The notes: generated by a model not told the origin, from the letters alone. A DNA stretch of 64,000 nt from Dermabacter sp. (GCA_030538475.1 JAUNTX010000001.1:351484-415483), one strand, 5' to 3'. Positions 18,600 through 28,369 are shown, counted from the first letter of the stretch. Made by a program: numbers and translations.

Positions 18600-19294
18600 T
18601 CCGCGTGGCGCTTGCCGACGACCAAGCCCTGCTGCGGCACGGGCTCGCCGCCCTGCTCGGGATGAACCCGGAGATCGAGGTGGTGGGCGAGGCCGATACG
18701 TGCCACGGCACGCTCGCCATGGTGCGCGAGAGCGACCCGGACGTGCTGCTGCTCGACGTGCAAATGCCGGTGGGGGACGCTCCGTCCCCAGGCTCGACGG
18801 CGCGCGGAAACGGGCACGGGCACGGGCATGAGACAGAGCGCGAGGTGGCCGACGGGCTCGACGTGGCGCGGATCCTCGCGTCGGCCCCGCGCACGCCGGG
18901 CCAGGCACCCAGGCCGCGCATCCTCGTGCTCACGACGTTTGGCCGACCGGGGTACCTGCGCCGCACCCTCGAGGCGGGCGCGCAGGGGTTCATGGTCAAG
19001 GACGCGCCCGTGGACACCCTCATCGATGCGATCCGGCGCGTGCACCAGGGCCTCACGGTCGTGGATCCCGACCTGGCAGCCCAGTCCCTCGCCGCGGGCG
19101 AGTGCCCCCTGACCGCGAAGGAGATCGAGGTGCTGCGCGCGGCGCGCGGCGGCGGCACGAGCGAAGAGATCGCGGGGCGCCTGTTCCTCGCGCCGGGCAC
19201 GGTGCGCAATCACATTTCGTCGGCGCTTGGGAAGCTGCACGTGTCCAGCAGGGCCGATGCGGTGCGCGTCGCCGACGAGCACGGGTGGCTGTAG
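18596..19294 (+). CDS. LuxR/NarL-family response regulator with a Gly/His-rich receiver insert
   Basis: DNA-binding partner of the upstream kinase. The receiver has the acidic pair D8/D9, phosphoacceptor D54 (LLLDVQMP), T113/T114 and K135. The C-terminal HTH (about 170-232) has LTAKEIEVLRA and APGTVRNHISSALGKLHV. Unusually, about 25 residues (60-85) are inserted right after the phosphorylation loop, including the run GNGHGHGHETE. This run lies where the receiver normally passes straight from DVxMPxxDG to the next helix. The regulator is expected to control the exporter operon, perhaps through the palindrome at 15559. Confidence 0.93.
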   Translation: MIRVALADDQALLRHGLAALLGMNPEIEVVGEADTCHGTLAMVRESDPDVLLLDVQMPVGDAPSPGSTARGNGHGHGHETEREVADGLDVARILASAPRTPGQAPRPRILVLTTFGRPGYLRRTLEAGAQGFMVKDAPVDTLIDAIRRVHQGLTVVDPDLAAQSLAAGECPLTAKEIEVLRAARGGGTSEEIAGRLFLAPGTVRNHISSALGKLHVSSRADAVRVADEHGWL

Positions 19295-19375
19295 GCCCCC
19301 GTTCCCTCTCCGGCCGGTACTGCCCGGTCAGTACTAGGCTAAGGGCGTCCCGTATCCCTACCGAAGGGTATCTTC

Positions 19376-20386
19376 GTGAGCTCTCAGCCCTTTGCGCTCA
19401 TCGCTTTTGTTGTGGCCAGCGCCTTTGTGCTCGGCATCGACTACCTGAGCCGCCGCCTTCCCCGGCACTGGCGCAGGCGCCCGCACTTCTATCGGATGCC
19501 GATCCTCCTGCGGGGGCTGTTCTGGGTGATGGCAGGGGCGGGGCTCCTCATCCTCGCGGTGGGGCTGATTCCCGGAAGCAACGATGACGGGATCGCGATG
19601 CCGATTGCCGGGGCCGCGGTCGCCCTCGGCGGCGCCATCCTCGCGTGGGGCTACAGCACGTTCTTCCTCGACGTGGGCGAGACGAGCTTTCGCACGCGCG
19701 GCCTGTTCTCCACGAAGACCCGCGAGGTCGCCTACGACCAGATCGGAAGAATCGAGCGTTCCTCCCCCACCCAGACGGCCGTGAACCTCCAGGTATGGAC
19801 GAAAGACGGCACGCGCGCGGCCTCGATCCCGGAACGCTTCATTTCGACCGAGGAGCTGCTCGCCCGCGTGCAGGTGGCCGGCGCCGACAGCCAGGCCACC
19901 CTCGCCGAGCGCCACGTTCGCGCCATCGAGAGCGGCCACTCCGACGACGACCTGCGCCGAAAGCTCATCGACGACCTGAACGCGGCGAGCGCCGCGAATC
20001 CCGGGGAGCCCCTGTTCGTGGGCCCGGGCCAGTTCTTCATGGGCAACATGGACGACACCTCGATTGCGCGCCACCTCGACCCCCACCCCGGCGTCCTGGC
20101 CTTCCACGAGGCCGTCATCGCGCTCGCCGAACGCCCCGGCCTCGTCTCCATCAGCATGATGGTCAACGCCTGGCCCGCCGTGGCGGGAGGCCCGGACGAT
20201 ACCGGCGCCTGGCCGTACTGCCCGTCCATCATCGTCACCCTGGAAGAGAGCATCGAGCCGGACGAGGCGCGCCTCCTGCTCGGCGAAGACTGCGCGCCCT
20301 GGCAGGTCAAGGCCTTCACCTCCACGGAGGGCCAGTTCATCGTTCAGATGATGTGGATGTCCGAGGACGCCACGGTCCTCGCATAA
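19376..20386 (+). CDS. Membrane protein of unknown function with a possible PH-like segment
   Basis: I do not recognise this 336-aa protein. Visible features are hydrophobic segments near residues 5-22, 45-65 and 75-93. Then comes a cytoplasmic stretch, FRTRGLFSTKTREVAYDQIGRIERS, that resembles bacterial PH-like domains (weak, by eye). A soluble C-terminal half has no known motif. The GTG at 19376 has GAAGG 8 nt upstream. It follows the response regulator by 81 nt on the same strand, so it may be co-transcribed with the exporter block, but no functional link is visible. Confidence 0.7.
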   Translation: MSSQPFALIAFVVASAFVLGIDYLSRRLPRHWRRRPHFYRMPILLRGLFWVMAGAGLLILAVGLIPGSNDDGIAMPIAGAAVALGGAILAWGYSTFFLDVGETSFRTRGLFSTKTREVAYDQIGRIERSSPTQTAVNLQVWTKDGTRAASIPERFISTEELLARVQVAGADSQATLAERHVRAIESGHSDDDLRRKLIDDLNAASAANPGEPLFVGPGQFFMGNMDDTSIARHLDPHPGVLAFHEAVIALAERPGLVSISMMVNAWPAVAGGPDDTGAWPYCPSIIVTLEESIEPDEARLLLGEDCAPWQVKAFTSTEGQFIVQMMWMSEDATVLA

Positions 20387-20402
20387 CACCCAGAACACAC
20401 GA

Positions 20403-20436
20403 AAGGGCCGGTCCCGCTCACGCGGAACCGGCCCTT
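20403..20436. terminator. Bidirectional terminator between the membrane-protein gene and rpsQ
   Basis: Ten-base-pair arms AAGGGCCGGT and ACCGGCCCTT are extended after one mismatch by CCGC/GCGG around a TCAC loop. It lies 16 nt past the forward gene and 33 nt past the rpsQ stop, so it can serve both convergent units. It marks where the S10 operon ends before reaching rplN. Confidence 0.85.
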
Positions 20437-20469
20437 GCCGTTCTTATCGGAGAGGTCCTCCGAGACGAA

Positions 20470-20757
20470 TCACTTGGCCTTTTCGAGGATCTCCACCAGG
20501 CGCCAGCGCTTCGTGGCGCTCAGCGGGCGGGTCTCCATGATGAGGACGCGGTCGCCGATACCGGCGAGGCCTTCCTCATCGTGAGCCTTAAACTTCTTCG
20601 TCTTCTTCATGACCTTGCCGTACAGGGAGTGCTTCACGCGCTCTTCGACCTCGACAACGATGGTCTTCTCCATCTTGTCCGAGACGACGTAGCCACGCTG
20701 CACCTTGCGGTACGGACGCTCCTCGGCAACCTCGGTTGCCTGCTGCTTCTCGTTCAT
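20470..20757 (-). CDS. rpsQ: 30S ribosomal protein S17
   Basis: Primary 16S-binding protein with an OB fold. The 95-aa product has [41 protein letters not shown] and [19 protein letters not shown], all diagnostic. It is the last gene of the S10 operon here; a strong terminator follows. In the usual arrangement rplN would come next. Confidence 0.97.
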   Translation of the reverse strand: MNEKQQATEVAEERPYRKVQRGYVVSDKMEKTIVVEVEERVKHSLYGKVMKKTKKFKAHDEEGLAGIGDRVLIMETRPLSATKRWRLVEILEKAK

Positions 20758-20774
20758 AACCTATCCTCGCTCGT

Positions 20775-21008
20775 TCACTCGGCCGAACCGGGGGCCTGAC
20801 GGAGCCCCAGCTCGCGCTCGCGCAGGATCGTGTAGATCCGTGCGATGTCCTTCTTGACCGAACGCAGGCGGGCGCTGGACTCCAGCTGACCGGTGGCGGA
20901 CTGGAAACGGAGCTTGAACAGCTCGTCCTTCGCCTTCGCGAGTTCGTCGGCAAGTTTGGCGTCGTCGAGCTTGTTGAGCTCGTCAGCGGTAAGCTGCGCA
21001 TCTGCCAT
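20775..21008 (-). CDS. rpmC: 50S ribosomal protein L29
   Basis: Small two-helix protein at the tunnel exit, next to the SRP and trigger-factor docking area. The 77-aa product has [25 protein letters not shown] and [17 protein letters not shown]. Its ATG overlaps the rplP stop by one base (TGATG). It lies 17 nt before rpsQ. Confidence 0.96.
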   Translation of the reverse strand: MADAQLTADELNKLDDAKLADELAKAKDELFKLRFQSATGQLESSARLRSVKKDIARIYTILRERELGLRQAPGSAE

Positions 21009-21427
21009 CAGATGTCACCACCCTCTCGGCTGAGGATTCGGCACTTCATCGGAAGCTTGTGCATCGCCAGGCGCAGGGCCTCGCGAGCGACTTCCTCGGA
21101 CACGCCGGCGACCTCAAACATGACGCGGCCGGGCTTGACGTTGGCTACCCAGAACTCCACCGAACCCTTACCGGAACCCATGCGGACTTCGGCAGGCTTC
21201 TTGGTGAGCGGACGGTCGGGGTAGATATTGATGTACACCTTGCCGCCACGCTTCATGTAGCGGGTCATGGCGATACGAGCGGCCTCGATCTGGCGGTTCG
21301 TGACGTAGGCAGGGCTCAGAGCCTGAATGCCGAAGTCGCCGAAGGCGAGATCGTAGCCACCCTTGGCCATGCCGGTACGGGTGGGGCGGTGCTGCTTGCG
21401 GTGCTTGGTCCGACGCGGAATCAGCAT
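21008..21427 (-). CDS. rplP: 50S ribosomal protein L16
   Basis: Needed for A-site tRNA positioning. The 139-aa product starts [15 protein letters not shown] and contains [29 protein letters not shown] (seen in parts), [14 protein letters not shown] and the C-terminal [14 protein letters not shown]. The gene is 5 nt after rpsC. Confidence 0.97.
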   Translation of the reverse strand: MLIPRRTKHRKQHRPTRTGMAKGGYDLAFGDFGIQALSPAYVTNRQIEAARIAMTRYMKRGGKVYINIYPDRPLTKKPAEVRMGSGKGSVEFWVANVKPGRVMFEVAGVSEEVAREALRLAMHKLPMKCRILSREGGDI

Positions 21428-21432
21428 GGGAC

Positions 21433-22263
21433 TCAGGCCTCCGTTCCGTTATCGGCCACGGCGGGGGCGGGGGCGTCGGCGGCCTGAGCCTGTGCCGGTG
21501 CTTCCTGACCCTGATCGCGGCGAGCGGCGTTACGCTCGTTGCGACGACCGCGGGGACGCTCAGCGCGGGGGCCACCACGGCCCTGACGCGGTGCCTGAGC
21601 GGCCTGCTGCGCAGCGAGTTCCTTGGACGTGATGTCGCCCTTGTAGATCCAGACCTTCACGCCGATGCGGCCGAAGGCGGTCCGTGCCTCGTAGAAGCCG
21701 TAGTCGATATTCGCGCGGAGGGTGTGCAGGGGCACACGGCCTTCGCGGTAGAACTCGCTGCGGCTCATTTCGGCGCCACCGAGGCGGCCCGACACGGCCA
21801 CGCGGATACCCTTCGCGCCGGCGCGCTGCGCGGACTGAATGCCCTTGCGCATCGCACGACGGAAGGACACGCGGCTCGCGAGCTGCTCGGCGATGCCCTG
21901 GGCAACAAGCTGGGCGTCAGCCTCGGGGTTCTTCACCTCGAGGATGTTGAGCTGAATCTGCTTACCGGTGAGCTTCTCGAGCTTCCCGCGCAGACGCTCT
22001 GCTTCCGCGCCGCGGCGACCGATGACGATGCCGGGGCGGGCGGTGTGGAGGTCCACACGGACACGATCGCGGGTGCGCTCGATCTCCACCTTCGACACGC
22101 CTGCGCGCTCGAGTCCTTCGGACATGAGCTTGCGGATGGCGACGTCTTCCTTCACGTAGTCGCGGTAGCGCTGACCCTTCGCGGAAGAGTCGGCGAACCA
22201 GCGGCTGGTGTGGTCGGTGGTGATCCCGAGACGGAACCCGTTCGGATTGACCTTCTGGCCCAC
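21433..22263 (-). CDS. rpsC: 30S ribosomal protein S3
   Basis: mRNA-entry-channel protein with a type II KH domain. The 276-aa product starts [18 protein letters not shown]. The KH region has [18 protein letters not shown], and the C-terminal domain has [22 protein letters not shown] sequence. From about residue 215 there is an Ala/Arg/Gln-rich disordered tail, as is usual in actinobacteria. GTG start; the codon overlaps the rplV stop (TAGTG). Confidence 0.97.
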   Translation of the reverse strand: MGQKVNPNGFRLGITTDHTSRWFADSSAKGQRYRDYVKEDVAIRKLMSEGLERAGVSKVEIERTRDRVRVDLHTARPGIVIGRRGAEAERLRGKLEKLTGKQIQLNILEVKNPEADAQLVAQGIAEQLASRVSFRRAMRKGIQSAQRAGAKGIRVAVSGRLGGAEMSRSEFYREGRVPLHTLRANIDYGFYEARTAFGRIGVKVWIYKGDITSKELAAQQAAQAPRQGRGGPRAERPRGRRNERNAARRDQGQEAPAQAQAADAPAPAVADNGTEA

Positions 22264-22628
22264 TAGCGGGTCTCCTTCTTCTTCTCGGGGGCAACAACCA
22301 CGGTGATGTGGCTCGTGCGCTTCTTGATCTGGAACGCACGACCCTGAGCACGCGGCTGGAACCGCTTCATGGTCGGGCCCTCATCAACGAACGCGGCGGA
22401 AACAACGAGCTCACGCTCGTCGAAACGCTCCCCTGCCTGATCGGCCTTCACGCGGGCGTTGGCAATCGCGGACTCAACGAGCTTGTAGACGGGCTCACTG
22501 GCCGCCTGCGGGGCGAACCGCAGGGTGTCCAGGGCTTCGCCCGTGCTCTTACCACGAATAAGGTCAACGACGCGCCGGGCCTTCATGGGCGAAATACGGA
22601 TGTACCGCACCTGCGCCTTGGCTTCCAT
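22263..22628 (-). CDS. rplV: 50S ribosomal protein L22
   Basis: Its beta-hairpin lines the peptide exit tunnel near the macrolide site. The chosen ATG at 22628 ([19 protein letters not shown]) has AGGA 6 nt upstream and gives a canonical 121 aa. The frame is open for 16 more codons upstream, but these do not look like L22. The hairpin region reads [18 protein letters not shown], with no sign of the deletions linked to macrolide resistance. Confidence 0.97.
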   Translation of the reverse strand: MEAKAQVRYIRISPMKARRVVDLIRGKSTGEALDTLRFAPQAASEPVYKLVESAIANARVKADQAGERFDERELVVSAAFVDEGPTMKRFQPRAQGRAFQIKKRTSHITVVVAPEKKKETR

Positions 22629-22690
22629 TGCTGTCCTGCTTTCTGTGTGAATAGCGAGAGTTGTCATCGCATGCATCGTCGTCTCGACGA

Positions 22691-22972
22691 CTAGCGACGA
22701 CGACCCTTCTTGTCGTCCTTCTCATGGCTGCGGAAAGTGCGCGTGGGAGCGAACTCGCCGAGCTTGTGGCCAACCATCGACTCGGTGACGAACACCGAGA
22801 CGTGCTTGCGACCATCGTGCACTGCGAAGGTGTGGCCGAGGAAGTCCGGCGTAATCACCGAACGGCGCGACCAGGTCTTGATGATGTTCTTGGTACCGGC
22901 TTCGTTCTGAGCGTCAACCTTCTTCTGAAGGTGACCGTCAACGAAGGGGCCCTTGGCAATACTGCGTGGCAT
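22691..22972 (-). CDS. rpsS: 30S ribosomal protein S19
   Basis: 30S head protein that pairs with S13. The 93-aa product starts [16 protein letters not shown] and carries the signature [24 protein letters not shown], read in parts, plus [15 protein letters not shown]. It lies 21 nt after rplB and 62 nt before rplV. Confidence 0.97.
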   Translation of the reverse strand: MPRSIAKGPFVDGHLQKKVDAQNEAGTKNIIKTWSRRSVITPDFLGHTFAVHDGRKHVSVFVTESMVGHKLGEFAPTRTFRSHEKDDKKGRRR

Positions 22973-22993
22973 AACTCTGTATCCCTCGTCCTA

Positions 22994-23830
<837 letters not shown>

Positions 23831-23879
23831 GATGGGGTTTCCTCAGACTCTCTCGTTAATCTTCGTTAGCTCGACCGCC

Positions 23880-24182
23880 TCAGGCAGTCGCGCCTCCGAA
23901 GACGTCGATGGATCCGTCCTTGAGGGTGACGATGGCGCGCTTCGTGTCGTTGCGCTTGCCAATGCCGTAGCGCGTGCGACGCGCCTTGCCCTGACGGTTG
24001 ATGGTGTTCACCGAGTCAACCTTGACGTCGAAGATCTTTTCGACGGCGAGCTTGATTTCGGTCTTGTTCGCACGGCGATCGACGAGGAAGGTGTACTTGC
24101 CTTCGTCCATCTGCCCGTAGGACTTTTCGGTGAGAACCGGCGCGAACAGGATGTCGCGGGGGTCCTTGTGAATCGAGGTCAC
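23880..24182 (-). CDS. rplW: 50S ribosomal protein L23
   Basis: Docking site for trigger factor and SRP at the tunnel exit. The 100-aa product has [41 protein letters not shown] and [16 protein letters not shown]. The GTG start at 24182 overlaps the rplD stop (GTGA) and has GAGGAAG upstream, so start and coupling are clear. Confidence 0.97.
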   Translation of the reverse strand: MTSIHKDPRDILFAPVLTEKSYGQMDEGKYTFLVDRRANKTEIKLAVEKIFDVKVDSVNTINRQGKARRTRYGIGKRNDTKRAIVTLKDGSIDVFGGATA

Positions 24183-25096
24183 TTGGCTTCCTCCTCATCG
24201 GCCGTGCGCACTGCGTTCACGAAACCGGCTGCCTGAGCGGCATCTTCGGTGGCGAACCAGACCTCGGCCTTGGTGCGGCCGTACCACGGCGAATCCTCGG
24301 TGTGGTACTTCTTGGAGCCCTCGTTGCCCTTGATGGTGAACCCGGCGGGCGCGGAGCCGTTCGAGAGCGAGGCAGCGGAGCCCTCTCCGTAGGGGGCGCT
24401 GACGGCCTCGTCGGCGGCAGCCGCGGGGGCTGCGACCTTCTTGGGGGCCTTCATGGCAGCCGCGGTGGCCTGCACGATGAAGTCCTCGAGGGCGCCGGCG
24501 GTGAACACCACATCGTCGGAGAGCATGACGTCGTAGGTGTTGAGCTGGTCAGCGAACAGCACGTGAGCGTTGGCAAGGTTGCGCGAGCTCAGTGCGGCCA
24601 CATCTTCGGTGCGGCGCACCACCACGAGGAGGTGGGGGCGCTCCGAGACGGTCTTCAGCGTGGTCGCCACGGCCTTGGTCGAGGGCGAGGTGCCGTCGAT
24701 CAGGGCGGAGAACACGTGAATGCGTCCGCAACGTGCGCGATCCGAGAGGGCTCCGCGCAGGGCGGCGGCCTTCATCTTGCGCGGCACGCGCTGGGAGTAG
24801 TCGCGCGGGACGGGACCGTGCACGACGCCACCACCGGTGAACTGGGGTGCGCGGATCGAGCCCTGGCGTGCGCGGCCGGTGCCCTTCTGCTTGTAGGGCT
24901 TGCGACCGCCACCGCGGACCTCGCCGCGGGTCTTGGTCTTGTGCGTGCCCTGGCGAGCAGCGGCCTGCTGGGCCACGACGACCTGGTGGATCAGTGCCAC
25001 GTTGGTCTGCACGTCGAAAATGCTGGCGGGCAGCTCGGTGCTGCCGGACTTCTTGCCTGCGGTGTCGAGAACGTCGACAGTCAGGTGATCAGCCAT
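24179..25096 (-). CDS. rplD: 50S ribosomal protein L4 with C-terminal extra domain
   Basis: Residues 1-215 are a normal L4: the tunnel loop has [20 protein letters not shown] and [14 protein letters not shown], and in some bacteria L4 also represses the S10 operon. The protein is 305 aa, about 90 longer than usual. An Ala/Pro/Ser linker (216-250) leads to a compact module at about 252-297 with [37 protein letters not shown]. This Trp/Tyr-rich module resembles short C-terminal domains I recall on some actinobacterial ribosomal proteins (named 'sunset domain' in some annotations). Its function is unknown. Confidence 0.96.
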   Translation of the reverse strand: MADHLTVDVLDTAGKKSGSTELPASIFDVQTNVALIHQVVVAQQAAARQGTHKTKTRGEVRGGGRKPYKQKGTGRARQGSIRAPQFTGGGVVHGPVPRDYSQRVPRKMKAAALRGALSDRARCGRIHVFSALIDGTSPSTKAVATTLKTVSERPHLLVVVRRTEDVAALSSRNLANAHVLFADQLNTYDVMLSDDVVFTAGALEDFIVQATAAAMKAPKKVAAPAAAADEAVSAPYGEGSAASLSNGSAPAGFTIKGNEGSKKYHTEDSPWYGRTKAEVWFATEDAAQAAGFVNAVRTADEEEAK

Positions 25097-25101
25097 GGTT
25101 C

Positions 25102-25782
25102 TCAGGCTCCCTTCTTCGGGCCCTTGACAGCCGAACGAACGAGCACGATGCCACCCTTGGGGCCGGGAATGGCACCCTTGATGAGCACGAGGCCCTTGTC
25201 GGCGTCCACCGCGTGAACGGTGAGGTTCTGGACACTGGTGCGGTCGCCACCCATGCGGCCGGCCATGCGCATGCCCTTGAAGACACGACCGGGCGTCGAA
25301 GCGCCACCGATCGAGCCGGGCTTGCGGTGGTTGCGGTGCTGACCGTGGGAGGCGCCCACGCCCTTGAAGCCGTGAAGCTTCATGACGCCGGCGTTGCCCT
25401 TACCCTTGGTGGTTCCCACGACGTCGACCTTCTGGCCGGCTTCGAAGATCGTTGCGTCGATCTCCTGGCCGAGCTCGTATTCGGCGGCGTTGATGGTGCG
25501 AAGTTCCACGAGGTGGCGGCGCGGGGTCACGCCAGCCTTCTCGAAGTGGCCCTTGAGGGGCTTCGTCACCTTGCGGGGGTCGATCGCACCGTAGGCGATC
25601 TGAACAGCGTCGTAGCCGTCGACGTCCTGGGAGCGGACCTGGGTGACGACACACGGGCCGGCCTGAACCACGGTGACGGGGACGAGCTTGCCGTCCTCGT
25701 TCCACACCTGGGTCATGCCGAGCTTGGTGCCGAGCACACCGTTGATGACGCGCGCGCGCTGCCCTGTAAGTTCGTTACTCAT
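25102..25782 (-). CDS. rplC: 50S ribosomal protein L3
   Basis: Early assembly protein whose loop reaches the peptidyl transferase centre. The 226-aa product has [17 protein letters not shown] near the N-terminus and the PTC loop [20 protein letters not shown], including the Gln position methylated by PrmB in other bacteria. It ends in a basic tail and lies 11 nt after rpsJ. Confidence 0.97.
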   Translation of the reverse strand: MSNELTGQRARVINGVLGTKLGMTQVWNEDGKLVPVTVVQAGPCVVTQVRSQDVDGYDAVQIAYGAIDPRKVTKPLKGHFEKAGVTPRRHLVELRTINAAEYELGQEIDATIFEAGQKVDVVGTTKGKGNAGVMKLHGFKGVGASHGQHRNHRKPGSIGGASTPGRVFKGMRMAGRMGGDRTSVQNLTVHAVDADKGLVLIKGAIPGPKGGIVLVRSAVKGPKKGA

Positions 25783-25793
25783 GTTCCGATACC

Positions 25794-26102
25794 TCAGAGC
25801 TTAATCTCGATGTTCACGTCCGCCGGCAGGTCGAGGCGCATCAGCGAGTCCACAGCCTTGGGCGTGGGATCGACGATGTCGATGAGGCGCTTGTGGGTGC
25901 GCATCTCGAACTGCTCGCGGGAGTCCTTGTACTTGTGGGGCGACCGGATCACAACGAAAACGTTCTTCTCGGTCGGCAGTGGCACCGGGCCTACAACCGT
26001 TGCACCAGCGCGGGTGACAGTGTCGACAATCTTGCGTGCCGAGCTGTCAATAACCTCGTGGTCGTACGACTTGAGCCGGATGCGGATCTTCTGTCCCGCC
26101 AT
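25794..26102 (-). CDS. rpsJ: 30S ribosomal protein S10 (NusE)
   Basis: Head protein and antitermination/NusG-coupling factor, and first gene of the S10 operon. The ATG at 26102 gives the canonical 102-aa [19 protein letters not shown] protein. An ATG 14 codons upstream is in frame but has no ribosome-binding site and adds non-homologous residues. Core motifs are [15 protein letters not shown] and the [17 protein letters not shown] loop. The region just upstream of the ATG is purine-rich rather than a clean Shine-Dalgarno site. Confidence 0.97.
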   Translation of the reverse strand: MAGQKIRIRLKSYDHEVIDSSARKIVDTVTRAGATVVGPVPLPTEKNVFVVIRSPHKYKDSREQFEMRTHKRLIDIVDPTPKAVDSLMRLDLPADVNIEIKL

Positions 26103-26525
26103 AGCCTTGGTCTTACTCTCTCTCTGTGTAACCGCGGTTGACATTGCTTGAGTTCAGTCCGACACCCGCGGTCGGGTGTGTCGCACTTGCGAGGCACAAA
26201 ATGGCCGCACAGAACCCTGGCTCCTTGCGTCTATTCCCTCGATCGATGCGCCCTCAGCGGAGATTCCACACTGTTCGCATCCTCGGGCTGAGCGTCATCC
26301 AGTGATCATTCCCGGGAGTACGGGAACGGAACTGGGCATGGCCGCTCGCACAAGCAACTCGTCCATCTTGCCACGCATCGAGGACCGGCGCTAGATGATG
26401 CCGGGTGGAACCGCTCACACGCGCACATGTGACGGGTGATACGGTTTTCGCACATGCCGCGTCTTCGTCGCTGCTTCTTGCCCACTGCTTCCTAGGCGCG
26501 CCCAACCATCCCCAGGGACATCATC
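26103..26525. other. Divergent intergenic region between rpsJ and the forward unknown gene pair
   Basis: No supported gene. It must contain the leftward S10-operon promoter and leader and a rightward promoter. An imperfect inverted repeat (GACACCC..GGGTGTGTC, 26161-26182) lies about 58 nt upstream of rpsJ and could be part of an S10 leader structure. I could not fix promoter positions. Confidence 0.5.
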
Positions 26526-26615
26526 ATGGCTCAGCTCAGGACCCCATCGGTCGCGTTCGTTCTCTTTGCCGGCGTCCCGTTCTCTGCCGACGCCCCCGCG
26601 GGAGCCTCCCGATGA
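26526..26615 (+). CDS. 29-aa ORF translationally coupled to the following gene
   Basis: A short frame, ATG at 26526, with AGGGA about 7 nt upstream. The product starts MAQLRTPSVAFVLFAG and ends APAGASR, with a central hydrophobic patch. Its TGA overlaps the ATG of the next gene exactly (ATGA), as in genuinely coupled genes. It could be a leader peptide, a very small protein, or chance. No homologue is recognised, and a computed codon-conservation test would be decisive. Confidence 0.35.
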   Translation: MAQLRTPSVAFVLFAGVPFSADAPAGASR

Positions 26616-27520
26616 ACCGGCACGGGGCGTCCGCGGTGCGGGTCGAGGGCTATCTGTCGCCGTGCGGGACCCGGGTGAGTGTCGCGCCGGGCGGGCCAGC
26701 CGCGTCCATCGAGATTGCCGGGGTGAGCGCCCCTCTTGCCTTATCGCTCGTGGGGAAGCGCGTCGTCATCGAAGGGCGCCTCACCGCTCAGCTGTGCGAG
26801 GCCGAGGCGATCAGGCTGGCGCCCAGCCAAGACCTCCACGCGATCCCCGCGCCGCCGTCGGATGCGAGCCGGGCACCTGCGCACGATCTGCTCCATCCTC
26901 TGCGTGCCCCCATGGCAAGCGGCGGTACATGGCTGCCGGGGCTCCCGCACGCCGAGCAGCCCTACCGGTGGGAGCTGTACGAGTGGCACGAGGACGCGCT
27001 GCGGGCACCCCTCCAGGCACCCGCGGTGGGCACCGCCGCGCTCATCGCCCCTCTCGGCACCCCCGGGCTCGTGGACTCCCCCGACCTCGCCCCTCGCCCG
27101 GACCCCGTACCCGCCACCCCAATGCGGCCGGGAGACGCCGCGCATGGTCGCGGCTATCTCCAGTCGCACGACGGCGCCCTGTGGCTCGCCGACCGGTGGG
27201 ACGCCGCACCCGAGGCCGGGGTCAGGCTCGCCGTGACGGACGCGACGCGCTGGGTTGGCCTCGCCGAGGAGATGGGAGAGGAGGCGCCGTACACGGTGTA
27301 CGCGCTCGAGGGGACGTGGCAGGGCAATCACCTGGCGGTGACGGAGGTGACCGTCCCCGGCCGCCAAGGCTGGACCCTCGCGCTTCGGCGTCCTGTCCTC
27401 CCCGTGTACGCCGAATCAGAAGACGGCAACCCCGAGGGCGACGGTCCCCGCGCCACTGCCCAGCTGTCCCTCGACTTCGCTCTGCTCGTGGCCCACCCGG
27501 GCGAGCAATTCGTCTGGTAG
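26612..27520 (+). CDS. Conserved-looking protein of unknown function
   Basis: A 302-aa protein I do not recognise. The ATG at 26612 has GGGAG about 7 nt upstream and overlaps the stop of the 29-aa ORF; the longer frame from 26405 reads as non-coding. There is no signal peptide or membrane segment. The N-terminal 55 residues look beta-rich (VRVEGYLSPCGTRVSV, VGKRVVIEGRLTAQL), like a small OB/barrel fold. The middle is Pro/Ala-rich. The C-terminal part repeats beta-like segments (YTVYALEGTWQGNHLAVTEV). Function cannot be inferred. It sits between two ribosomal operons on the opposite strand. Confidence 0.7.
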   Translation: MNRHGASAVRVEGYLSPCGTRVSVAPGGPAASIEIAGVSAPLALSLVGKRVVIEGRLTAQLCEAEAIRLAPSQDLHAIPAPPSDASRAPAHDLLHPLRAPMASGGTWLPGLPHAEQPYRWELYEWHEDALRAPLQAPAVGTAALIAPLGTPGLVDSPDLAPRPDPVPATPMRPGDAAHGRGYLQSHDGALWLADRWDAAPEAGVRLAVTDATRWVGLAEEMGEEAPYTVYALEGTWQGNHLAVTEVTVPGRQGWTLALRRPVLPVYAESEDGNPEGDGPRATAQLSLDFALLVAHPGEQFVW

Positions 27521-27576
27521 CCAAACCGCATCAAGACACAGCCGAACGCTCACGGCGCCGCCGTACACTTGCAGCC

Positions 27577-28272
27577 ATGACGCAACCTCAGACAAACCCT
27601 CTGGCCTCCCGAGCATTTTCCCTCGAGTTCCCGCAGTCGCTCGGCACCTTCCGCGAGTACGCGGAGGTGCAGCGACTCGTGGACACGCTCGCCGATCACG
27701 GCTTCCCCGTCCAGAACACGCTGATCGTCGGCACCGATCTCAAGCTCGTCGAGCGCGTGACGGGCCGCAAGACCTGGGGCCGGGTCATCGGCGGCGGTCT
27801 CATCAGCGGCCTGTGGCTGGGCCTCTTCGTGGGCCTCCTGTTCGGCCTGTTCTCCGACAACTGGGGCTCGATGCTCGTCAGCTCCGTACTCATGGGCATG
27901 GTGTTCTTCACCGTGTGGGCCGCGATTGGCCACGCGTTCAGCGGCGGCACGCGCGACTTCACGTCGATGACCGCGACCATCCCGATGCAGTACGAACTGC
28001 TCGTGGAGCACCGCCATCTCCTCGCGGCACAGCAGGTGCTGCGCGAGAACAACGTCCCGCTGGGCCCGGGCGCGTTCGGTGGCGGCTCCTCCGCCCCCGC
28101 GGGGCCGACGACGCCCGGCGCCTATGGCCAGCCAGGCCCGGCAACCGCCGGGGAATCGGCCGGGGCCGACGACACTGCCTCGCGCCGCCCCTCGTTCGGC
28201 CTGCCGTCGGACCCGTCGGCGCCATCCAGCCCCACCGCACCGTCGCACGGCACTAGCGAGCGCCGCGACTAG
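27577..28272 (+). CDS. General stress protein 17M-like membrane protein
   Basis: A 231-aa protein. The N-terminal 60 residues (LGTFREYAEVQRLVDTLADHGF, then VQNTLIVGTDLKLVERVTGR) match the general stress protein 17M/YflT-like domain common in actinobacteria. Two glycine-rich transmembrane segments follow at about 72-92 and 97-122. A Pro/Ser/Gly-rich disordered tail runs from about 160 to the end. The family is named for stress induction in Bacillus; the biochemical role is not known. Convergent with tuf, with a shared terminator. Confidence 0.85.
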   Translation: MTQPQTNPLASRAFSLEFPQSLGTFREYAEVQRLVDTLADHGFPVQNTLIVGTDLKLVERVTGRKTWGRVIGGGLISGLWLGLFVGLLFGLFSDNWGSMLVSSVLMGMVFFTVWAAIGHAFSGGTRDFTSMTATIPMQYELLVEHRHLLAAQQVLRENNVPLGPGAFGGGSSAPAGPTTPGAYGQPGPATAGESAGADDTASRRPSFGLPSDPSAPSSPTAPSHGTSERRD

Positions 28273-28331
28273 CGCTCACCCCACGGGCCCGCGCACTCAC
28301 CCGCGCGCACGCCAGCACGAGACCACGCAAG

Positions 28332-28369
28332 AAAGGCGCCCCCGGAGCAGAAGCTCCAGGGGCGCCTTT
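28332..28369. terminator. Bidirectional terminator between the stress-like gene and tuf
   Basis: A long stem AAAGGCGCCCC..GGAGC paired with GCTCC..GGGGCGCCTTT around an AGAA loop. On the minus strand it is followed by TTTCTTG, 27 nt beyond the tuf stop, making a good tuf terminator. It can also end the forward transcript. Confidence 0.88.

Noticed and set aside
15170..20469. Mobile-element origin for the forward block
   Set aside because: No transposase, integrase, direct repeat or tRNA-edge signature was seen at its borders.
26405..26611. 69-codon N-terminal extension of the unknown protein
   Set aside because: No ribosome-binding site, and the translated residues are Arg/His-rich and non-protein-like. 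The ATG at 26612 is well supported.
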